From: CAZWAP01 sp964632005
GTDB lineage: Bacteria > Planctomycetota > Phycisphaerae > Sedimentisphaerales > Anaerobacaceae
Direction of reading: 5' to 3'
Assembly: GCA_964632005.1 (NCBI GenBank)
Contig: CAZWAP010000060.1
Span: 1 to 12,976, forward strand
Length of the DNA stretch: 12,976 bases
A program made the position numbers and the translations under genes. The notes under the pieces were generated by a model, which saw only the letters and a program-made list of their open reading frames with translations, was not told the DNA's origin and searched no databases. Below, in pieces: positions 8,415 through 12,976 of the stretch (the stretch's first letter is position 1; every line of letters begins with the position of its first letter).

Positions 8415-8442
8415 ATTATGGCGATTATACGCCTCGTTGCAA
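8415..8442 (-). promoter_or_regulatory. candidate promoter for the FAD lipoprotein gene
   Basis: On the minus strand a perfect TATAAT lies at 8424-8429, but the hexamer 17 bases upstream (TGGATT) matches a -35 box poorly. A second pairing is TTGCAA (8437-8442), 16 bases, CATAAT (8415-8420), with 4 of 6 and 5 of 6 matches. Either would leave a leader of roughly 75-85 bases before ATG 8331. That leader holds AAGGAG (8396-8401 on the plus strand), which does not serve ATG 8331 directly and may be fortuitous. Confidence 0.35.
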
Positions 8443-8487
8443 CGGTAATCCATCGCCCTACCGTTATTGCCGGTACACATCAAAGCC

Positions 8488-8516
8488 TTGACCACCCTAT
8501 CCTTTGCGCCTACAAT
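8488..8516 (+). promoter_or_regulatory. near-consensus sigma70-type promoter for the acyltransferase, likely leaderless start
   Basis: TTGACC (8488-8493) and TACAAT (8511-8516) are separated by exactly 17 bases, each matching 5 of 6 consensus positions. A start point about 7 bases after the -10 box falls at about 8523, only two bases before the ATG at 8525. No Shine-Dalgarno sequence precedes that ATG. Both facts fit an almost leaderless mRNA. It also argues against the in-frame TTG at 8504, which would lie inside the promoter. Confidence 0.6.
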
Positions 8517-8524
8517 TCCGACCT

Positions 8525-9478
8525 ATGGTTCAGCAGGCACCCAAGAAGAAGAAAAAACGCAACCCCATCAAGGACTACCTGATTTACCTGGGCATCCGCG
8601 TCCTGGCCATCGTGGTCCATATGTTCGACGTGGAGACCAACCTTAGGACGGCCCGTTTCTTCGGACGGCTGATGTGGAAATACTACCACCGCGGCCGGGA
8701 AAGGGCCTTGGCCAATCTCCAGGCCAGCTTCCCGGAAAAAGACCGGGAATGGATCGTTCGGACAGGCAAAGAGAGCTTCCAGCAGATCGCGATGTTGGTG
8801 ATGGACCTGGTCTTCGTGCCCCGGTTGGTCAAAAAGCACAACTGGCGCGACTACTCCCGCTACAAGACGGTCGAGCGGGCCAAGTGGCTGATGCAGGAGG
8901 GTCGAGGCCTTTTGCTGGTTGCGGCCCATTACGGCAATTTCGAGATAATGGGATACCTGATGGGCCTGTTCGGATTCAACGTTTTCAGCATCGCCAGGCC
9001 CCTCGACAACAGATACGTTAGCAACTATCTTTACGGGGTCCGGCAGCGGGCCGGCCAGCGAATAATCGACAAGAAAGGGGCCGCCGAAATGATGGACAAG
9101 ATCCCCGCGCGTGGGGCGACCCTGTGCTTCATCGCGGACCAGGACGCCGGCAAGAAGGGGATATTTGTCGATTTCTTCGGCCGCAAGGCCAGCACATACA
9201 AGAGCATAGCCCTTTTGGCCATCACCAACAACGTACCCATCGGAGTCGGGTACAGCAGGAGGATAGGCGATCGCTTCTTTTTTGAAATCGGGGTCAACCG
9301 CATCATCTTTCCCGACGAATGGGCCGACAAAGAAGACCCGCTGACGTGGGTCACGCAGGAATACACAAGCGCCATCGAGCGGTTCATCCGTGAAGACCCA
9401 ACACAATACTGGTGGCTGCACCGCAGGTGGAAGACCCGCCCGAGGGAAGAGACGAAACGACAAGGCCCCGCGATTTAG
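8525..9478 (+). CDS. LpxL/HtrB-type lysophospholipid or lipid A acyltransferase
   Basis: The 317-residue protein belongs to the Lip_A_acyltrans family (PF03279), which adds a secondary acyl chain to lipid A or to a related lipid at the inner face of the inner membrane. The catalytic HX4E motif is seen as AHYGNFE, with His135 and Glu140. Other landmarks are a lysine-rich N-terminus (PKKKKKR, 6-12), a hydrophobic anchor segment DYLIYLGIRVLAIVVHMF (17-34), CFIADQDAGKKGIFVDFFG (about 199-217) and the C-terminal QYWWLHRRWKTRP, all typical of the family, as is the length. The start at ATG 8525 is preferred over TTG 8504 because of the promoter position. It is the only plus-strand gene, transcribed away from the FAD lipoprotein, and appears monocistronic. 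The acceptor lipid cannot be told from sequence; planctomycetes do make lipid A-like molecules. Confidence 0.92.
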   Translation: MVQQAPKKKKKRNPIKDYLIYLGIRVLAIVVHMFDVETNLRTARFFGRLMWKYYHRGRERALANLQASFPEKDREWIVRTGKESFQQIAMLVMDLVFVPRLVKKHNWRDYSRYKTVERAKWLMQEGRGLLLVAAHYGNFEIMGYLMGLFGFNVFSIARPLDNRYVSNYLYGVRQRAGQRIIDKKGAAEMMDKIPARGATLCFIADQDAGKKGIFVDFFGRKASTYKSIALLAITNNVPIGVGYSRRIGDRFFFEIGVNRIIFPDEWADKEDPLTWVTQEYTSAIERFIREDPTQYWWLHRRWKTRPREETKRQGPAI

Positions 9479-9607
9479 CAATACGACCCCGGCAACCTGC
9501 CTCTGGCCGACCGGCACGGGCTATCCGCAAACAGGCCGGCGACGACACGGCTGACCACCGCTAAGACCTTACTCATCTACGGAGTTGAGGCGTGCTACGG
9601 GCCTACA

Positions 9608-9634
9608 AGCCGCATAACTTTCGGCTGAATTTTT
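9608..9634 (+). terminator. candidate intrinsic terminator of the acyltransferase
   Basis: AGCCG (9608-9612) pairs with CGGCT (9622-9626) across a 9-base loop, followed after GAA by TTTTT (9630-9634). The stem is only 5 base pairs, so this is a modest terminator. It lies about 130 bases after the acyltransferase stop on the correct strand. Confidence 0.4.
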
Positions 9635-9995
9635 CTTGAAGCCGGAGCAACGAGTTCGCTATAACATCAGCAGCTTGATCCTGCGGTTCTGGTCGTTTCT
9701 TGCTCGAGGAGTCACTCCTATGCAGGGTACGTTGGTGCTGCGGGAGGTCGGGCACAACGGGCGGGTCGGCGGACCTGTCTTTGTGCGCAGCAGGAGGCAT
9801 TTCCAGGGATGTTCTGTATCCCCAGTCATCGGGGCGTAATTGTCACGCAGTCCATATTTGGAAACCTGGCCGAAAGGGTTGAACCGGGCAACAAATGGCC
9901 TCTCTGGCCGTCGCCGGCTTGTCTGTCGGCACAAAGAGCCGGCATCGTTCGTCTTCTCACAACGACCTCTGCGAAGAGGCACCGAAAAGGGCAGT

Positions 9996-10151
9996 GATGT
10001 TCAGAACGTTGAGCTTCTCATTTACCCGGTTCCATCTCCGGCCAACCTTTACAGCGGCGAGCCGCAAGGCTCGACAGTTATCAACTTCAAAGACTATGCG
10101 GTTCTGGCGGATCATTGGCTCGAAGAAGGCTTGTATCCTGCCTCGCCGTAA
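9996..10151 (+). pseudogene. orphan C-terminal fragment of a dockerin-like-tailed secreted protein
   Basis: The last 51 codons before TAA encode a tail that includes YPVPSPANLYSGEPQGS and INFKDYAVLADHWLEEG. This matches the ending commonly seen on Phycisphaerae secreted proteins, often LamG-domain proteins: a proline-rich linker, then an EF-hand-like dockerin repeat with N-F-K-D-Y-A-V-L-A-x-x-W-L. Upstream in the same frame (back to about 9840) the sequence is unrelated and arginine-rich, with no LamG or catalytic domain and no signal peptide, so only the end of the gene survives. There is no start codon with a plausible ribosome-binding site for this piece. I infer a degraded or truncated gene; an intact tiny dockerin protein is unlikely. 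Confidence 0.65.
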
Positions 10152-10320
10152 GGGCTTATTTGTTAATCATTATAGGGCCCGGCAGCTAAGCTGTGCGGAG
10201 GTACGAAGCGGGGGCCTGTGTCGATCGAAATAGGGCCGCGCTGCTCTTGTGTTCCCGTTACTTAGAAACTGCCGGCAGAGATAGCAACGGCCGGTACAGC
10301 CCGCGCCCGGCAATCTCCGA

Positions 10321-11352
10321 TCAGGCCTTCTCGGTAATCATCCTGTACAGCAGCGGAAACGTCTGCTTCTGGTTGCCCTGCACGTATATTCCCTTGCCGG
10401 CAAAGGCCTGTGGGATTCGCGTGACGATACTCTTTTGGTCGCGGAAGTAGTAGCCTTCGCAGTCCTCGTCGCTCATCGCCTCGGGCCTGTACTCCCGCAT
10501 ATCGAAATCCGCGGTTACGATGTTTCTGGGGGCGCGGCCGACGTTTGCCGCCATCGCCGCCGCCTTGAGCAGGACCTCCGGCCCGGTGACCGCGCTGCCG
10601 ATATTCAACACCACCCCACCGCCGGTCAGATCTGCTATCTGGTTGGCATAGATGAGAAAGTCCCGTGCCGAGCAGCCGCCTTTGGCCCGGCCGTCGAAAG
10701 ACGGATGCTGGTCGGTCACATCGGTGCCTATCCCGGCGTGAACGGTAAAGGGAACGTCATTCCGGTAACAGGCCGCCAGCACGCTGACTTCAGGATGCTC
10801 GAACTGGTGCGGCCAGTCTTCCTGGGCGACCCGGCCGAGCACTGCCTCGCGGAACTCCTGCTCGCAGATCATCTTGCCCAGGGATTCGCCCAGGCCCAGT
10901 TGTTGCTCGTCGCCCAGGCACAGTGCCGCGTTGATGTAGGCGAACTCGCGGGCCATCCCGAACCTGCCTTTCCCCAGGGCTTCCGGGACGTTTTCGCTGG
11001 TCGCGCCGACCAGGGCCAGCTCGAAATCGTGGATTGCCGTCGCCGCATTACCCGCAACAAGGGTAACCATCCGCCGTTTCACCAGCTCGATGAGCAAGGG
11101 ACCCAGGCCATTTTTTATCAGGTGCGCGCCACTGAAGAGCACAACCGGATTGCCCGCCCGCCGTGCGCAGACGACCGCCTCGGCAACAGTTTCGACCTCA
11201 GCGTACGTCTGCTGCGGAAGATCGATCAGCAGGGCCTCGGCATCGCTTGGGCCGACAAGGTCCCTGAGCCCAACCTTGCTGGGCCGGCTGCTCACCGGAT
11301 ACGTGCTGATTTTGCCCGGATCGAAAACGGCATATTTGCCCTTATAATCCAT
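10321..11352 (-). CDS. deoxyhypusine-synthase-like protein
   Basis: The 343-residue protein shows the order of motifs of deoxyhypusine/homospermidine synthase proteins, though divergent. VVLFSGAHLIKNGLGPLL (70-87) corresponds to the family segment around LGYTSNLISSG; MVTLVAGNAATAIHDFE (95-111) to the VTTAGGxEED region; VPFTVHAGIGTDVTD (200-214) to IPVFSPALTDGSLGD; TGGGVVLN (243-250) to the LGGGVVKHH segment; and FRDQK (303-307) to the WGK region carrying the catalytic lysine, so Lys307 is the candidate. These alignments are from memory of the human enzyme. The family uses NAD and spermidine; bacterial members are thought to make polyamines or modify unknown targets because bacteria lack eIF5A. 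I chose ATG 11352, which has GAAGG 9 bases upstream; the frame is open 32 codons further without a good start. It is cytoplasmic, with no signal. The neighbours give no functional hint. Confidence 0.65.
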   Translation of the reverse strand: MDYKGKYAVFDPGKISTYPVSSRPSKVGLRDLVGPSDAEALLIDLPQQTYAEVETVAEAVVCARRAGNPVVLFSGAHLIKNGLGPLLIELVKRRMVTLVAGNAATAIHDFELALVGATSENVPEALGKGRFGMAREFAYINAALCLGDEQQLGLGESLGKMICEQEFREAVLGRVAQEDWPHQFEHPEVSVLAACYRNDVPFTVHAGIGTDVTDQHPSFDGRAKGGCSARDFLIYANQIADLTGGGVVLNIGSAVTGPEVLLKAAAMAANVGRAPRNIVTADFDMREYRPEAMSDEDCEGYYFRDQKSIVTRIPQAFAGKGIYVQGNQKQTFPLLYRMITEKA

Positions 11353-11458
11353 CGTCCGAACCTTCACCGAGTCTTGCAAGCAGCTTGTACAGCCGGTTGA
11401 CGCGCTCAATGACACGGCGCGCAGCATTGTTGATCTTGGCGAAGACAAACCGGTGCAC
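11342..11458 (-). other. possible 38-residue ORF overlapping the start of the deoxyhypusine-synthase-like gene
   Basis: From a GTG at 11458 the frame reads VHRFVFAKINNAARRVIERV and ends in GEGSDDGL; its TAA overlaps the next gene's start by 11 bases. The peptide would be a basic amphipathic helix. The frame stays open further upstream (including PERYYNPAPGLTARY) but has no ATG, and no Shine-Dalgarno site precedes the GTG. It could be a coupled small ORF, the end of a decayed gene, or chance. Confidence 0.2.
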
Positions 11459-11668
11459 GTATCGAGCAGTCAAACCTGGCGCCGGATTGTAGTATCGTTC
11501 TGGGGCTCCGTCAAGCCTGCGCCCGGTCGAACCAAAGGCTTACGTTGAGGCCGGCAGCTTTACCGGCCGGCAGATGAGTACCGAGGAGTATTTCAGCGAT
11601 GCCAAGGACGGACGTACCGGCTCGGGTTTGAGACTGACCATAAACGAGAGCCCAGAGCACCATAGCCG
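11353..11668. other. 316-base spacer between the TIM-barrel and deoxyhypusine-synthase-like genes
   Basis: No recognised gene lies here beyond the doubtful small ORF at 11342-11458. A perfect 6-base GC stem, GGCCGG and CCGGCC with an 8-base loop, is at 11549-11568. It is not followed by a T run on the minus strand, so it is only a weak terminator or pause-site candidate for the TIM-barrel gene. The plus strand holds an open frame (ATG 11573 onward, MSTEEYFSDAKDGRTGSG) that runs antisense into the TIM-barrel gene and is probably not real. No clear promoter was seen. Confidence 0.4.
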
Positions 11669-12619
11669 CTACGCAAACGCAGACCGCAGCAGTGCCAGGC
11701 TCTTCGGTATGGCCGTCCTGTAATCCTCGTTGCCTTCGAATTCCAGCGAGACGTAACCTCTGAAGTTATGCCGCTTCATAATCCGCGCGATCCGCGCATA
11801 ATCCAGCTCCAGGGTGTACCAAAGCCCGCCCCCGTAATACGTCTTCGCCTGCATAAACACCGTGTACGGCGCGCAGAGCTCCAGTTTGTCGTAGGGGTCT
11901 TCAAGGAAATTGCCCGTATCCAGCAGTACGCGCAGCCAGGACGAATCTACCGCCTTGACGATCCTCAGCAGTCCCTCGGCCGTGCGCGCCAGTCCCCAGT
12001 GATTCTCGAGACCCAGGATCACGCCGGCCCGCTCGGCCGAGGGCAGACACTTCTCGATGCTCTCTATCACCCATTTGAAGCCGTCCTCCTCCGTGTAGCC
12101 GGGCAGGACCGGCTCGATGCCGCGGTTGGCCATAAGCTCATCGAAGCTACGGATAGTACCCCACCGGCCCGTGTTGATCCTGATAATGGGTATTCCCAAG
12201 CTGTACGCCAGCTCGATCATCTTGAGAGTGTGGTCGATGTTTTTCTGTCTGAGACTCTTGTCCGGGCAGACAAACCCTTGATGAGTGGACATCCCGCACA
12301 GATCCAGCCCGTTTATCAGCGCCCGTCGCTTCAGCCCCTGCAGGTACTCGTTGCCGTCCTTTTCCATCTGGATGTGCAGTATCTCCACGCCGTCGAATCC
12401 CATCCGTGCTGCCTCATCGATGCACCGCTCAATCGGCAGCTTCAGCCCTTCTTTGAAACGCCAGAACGAATAGGTCGAGACAGCGATAGGATTGCCCCGC
12501 CCGGACTGCTTCGGCGCGCCGGCGGCCCGGCCAGCAGGCAACGCCCCAAGCCCCAGACCACCGGAGACACCAGCGGCTGCCTTCATAAACCCTCTGCGAT
12601 CAATCGTACCTGTAATCAT
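11669..12619 (-). CDS. Tat-exported sugar phosphate isomerase/epimerase-like (xylose isomerase-like TIM barrel) protein
   Basis: The 316-residue protein belongs to the xylose isomerase-like TIM-barrel superfamily (AP_endonuc_2, PF01261), whose members isomerise or epimerise sugars with a divalent metal. Likely metal ligands are Glu79 (GFDGVEIL), Glu205 (ILGLENHWG), Asp234 (LLDTGNF) and Glu293 or Glu295 (SLEFEG). A twin-arginine signal (IDRRGFMKAAAG, with Arg8 and Arg9) followed by a Gly/Ala-rich segment suggests export, a common arrangement in planctomycetes. Start choice is uncertain: ATG 12619 has AAAGGA 11 bases upstream; ATGs at 12631 and 12643 and a GTG at 12676 are in frame, but the last lies inside the IS end repeat. 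The gene begins just beside the IS3 remnant, so its original upstream region may be lost. The substrate is unknown. Confidence 0.88.
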   Translation of the reverse strand: MITGTIDRRGFMKAAAGVSGGLGLGALPAGRAAGAPKQSGRGNPIAVSTYSFWRFKEGLKLPIERCIDEAARMGFDGVEILHIQMEKDGNEYLQGLKRRALINGLDLCGMSTHQGFVCPDKSLRQKNIDHTLKMIELAYSLGIPIIRINTGRWGTIRSFDELMANRGIEPVLPGYTEEDGFKWVIESIEKCLPSAERAGVILGLENHWGLARTAEGLLRIVKAVDSSWLRVLLDTGNFLEDPYDKLELCAPYTVFMQAKTYYGGGLWYTLELDYARIARIMKRHNFRGYVSLEFEGNEDYRTAIPKSLALLRSAFA

Positions 12620-12654
12620 CGTCTCTGCCATCCTTTCATGCATCCTAATGTGAG

Positions 12655-12730
12655 CTGACCCCGTTTTATGTACCACACGGAATTAGAGAGTTCCCGACGT
12701 TATCTGTCGTGTATCCTCCAGGACGAGGCG
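12655..12730 (-). repeat. 76-base direct repeat, copy 1 (putative right end of an IS3-family element)
   Basis: This copy matches 12901-12976 at 70 of 76 positions in the same orientation. On the plus strand it begins CTGACCCCGTTTTATGTACC; the TG at 12656-12657 fits the TG...CA ends typical of IS3 elements. It contains the stop of the transposase remnant. The end lies only a few tens of bases upstream of the TIM-barrel start codons. Confidence 0.7.
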
Positions 12731-12882
12731 CAGCCGACCTGTCTGCCGTGGCCGCCACAGGCAGGGGACGAAGGAATACACCTCGCCGCAAACTCGGCCG
12801 GGGTCCGGTACCCCAGACTGCTGTGCGGGCGATGATGATTGTAGTCCAAACGCCACTGCTCAGCAAGAACCTCCGCCTCCTT
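12700..12882 (-). pseudogene. IS3-family transposase (OrfB), C-terminal fragment
   Basis: The minus strand encodes KEAEVLAEQWRLDYN and then HHRPHSSLGYRTPAEFA, the hallmark C-terminal end of the integrase core of IS3-family transposases (DDE, rve domain). Only this last 60-residue part is present; the catalytic DDE portion is absent. Upstream, the frame runs into a (CA)n tract and then the second IS-end repeat, so the reading frame starting at 12924 is an artefact of the junction. Downstream the current frame ends GCASSWRIHDR; another frame ends NVGNSLIPCGT just inside the IS end, hinting at a late frameshift. The fragment is inactive. Confidence 0.85.
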
Positions 12883-12895
12883 CACACACACACAC
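12883..12895. repeat. short CA dinucleotide run at the transposase breakpoint
   Basis: Thirteen bases of alternating C and A lie exactly where transposase similarity stops and the second IS-end repeat is about to begin. It may mark the insertion or recombination junction. Confidence 0.8.
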
Positions 12896-12900
12896 TTGAT

Positions 12901-12976
12901 CTGACCCCGTTCTATGTACCACATTGAATTAGAGAGTTCCCGACGTTATCTGTCGTGCATCCTCCAGGAAGAGGCC
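12901..12976 (-). repeat. 76-base direct repeat, copy 2 (second IS right end, reaching the window edge)
   Basis: This copy is 246 bases from copy 1, in the same orientation, with six differences. It begins CTGACCCCGTTCTATGTACC and runs to the last base of the window, so the true repeat may be longer. On the minus strand one frame ends NVGNSLIQCGT and TAG, parallel to the ending in copy 1. It suggests that a second element of the same type continues beyond the window. Confidence 0.7.

Larger units (their letters stand above)
9479..10320. other. 842-base stretch without an intact gene
   Basis: Apart from the terminator candidate at 9608-9634 and the dockerin-tail fragment at 9996-10151, nothing here resembles a known protein in either direction; the short open frames across 9600-9980 have no recognisable family features. 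Two inverted repeats are visible. AGGAGT (9707-9712) and ACTCCT (9714-9719) flank a single base. GCCGGCT (9913-9919) and AGCCGGC (9937-9943) form a perfect 7-base stem with a 17-base loop, not followed by a T run. The region looks like decayed DNA left after loss of a secreted-protein gene. Confidence 0.5.

Noticed and set aside
8510..9517. 335-codon minus-strand open frame opposite the acyltransferase
   Set aside because: It is fully antisense to a gene with clear HX4E and family motifs; its translation has no recognisable domain and is explained by GC-rich codon use.
10435..11400. 321-codon plus-strand open frame
   Set aside because: Antisense to the deoxyhypusine-synthase-like gene, with no family features of its own.
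11768..12658. 296-codon plus-strand open frame
   Set aside because: Antisense to the TIM-barrel gene, which has a signal peptide and metal-ligand motifs; this frame has none.
12655..12976. CRISPR-like or tandem regulatory repeats
   Set aside because: Only two long copies separated by transposase coding sequence, explained better as insertion-sequence ends.

Overview
The window reads as part of a planctomycete genome, most likely of the class Phycisphaerae. The grounds are a Tat-exported formylglycine sulfatase, a DUF4432 sugar-epimerase-like protein, a very large FAD-dependent oxidoreductase with a discoidin-type insert, and an orphan C-terminal fragment of the dockerin-like tail (INFKDYAVLADHWLEE) common on secreted proteins of that class. 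The DNA is moderately GC-rich. This assignment is inferred from gene families; no rRNA or other marker gene is present.

Layout, left to right: a possible 51-residue ORF (88-243, -) translationally coupled to a DUF4432 protein (240-1316, -); a 59-residue exported peptide (1334-1513, -); a Tat sulfatase (1689-3140, -) with a candidate promoter at 3253-3281; a PfkB sugar kinase (3335-4540, -); a 1186-residue lipoprotein with two FAD domains (4771-8331, -); a divergent promoter region; an LpxL/HtrB-type acyltransferase (8525-9478, +), the only plus-strand gene; an 842-base non-coding stretch with a terminator candidate and a dockerin-tail pseudogene; a deoxyhypusine-synthase-like protein (10321-11352, -); a 316-base spacer; a Tat-exported xylose-isomerase-like TIM-barrel protein (11669-12619, -); and at the right edge an IS3-family transposase remnant between two 76-base direct repeats.

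How the genes may work together (inference): the sulfatase, kinase, DUF4432 protein, FAD lipoprotein and TIM-barrel protein form a plausible set for desulfating, oxidising or epimerising, and phosphorylating sugars from a sulfated or otherwise modified polysaccharide. No glycoside hydrolase, transporter or regulator lies in the window, so the substrate cannot be named. The acyltransferase and the deoxyhypusine-synthase-like gene look unrelated to that set.

Items most worth a second look: the tandem FAD lipoprotein with discoidin insert and helical-repeat tail; the deoxyhypusine-synthase-like enzyme in a bacterium; a near-consensus promoter placed so that the acyltransferase mRNA would be almost leaderless; the apparently nested IS3 ends directly abutting the TIM-barrel gene; and the coupled small ORF or frameshift at the end of the DUF4432 gene. 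I did not find a clear multi-gene defence or mobile system.
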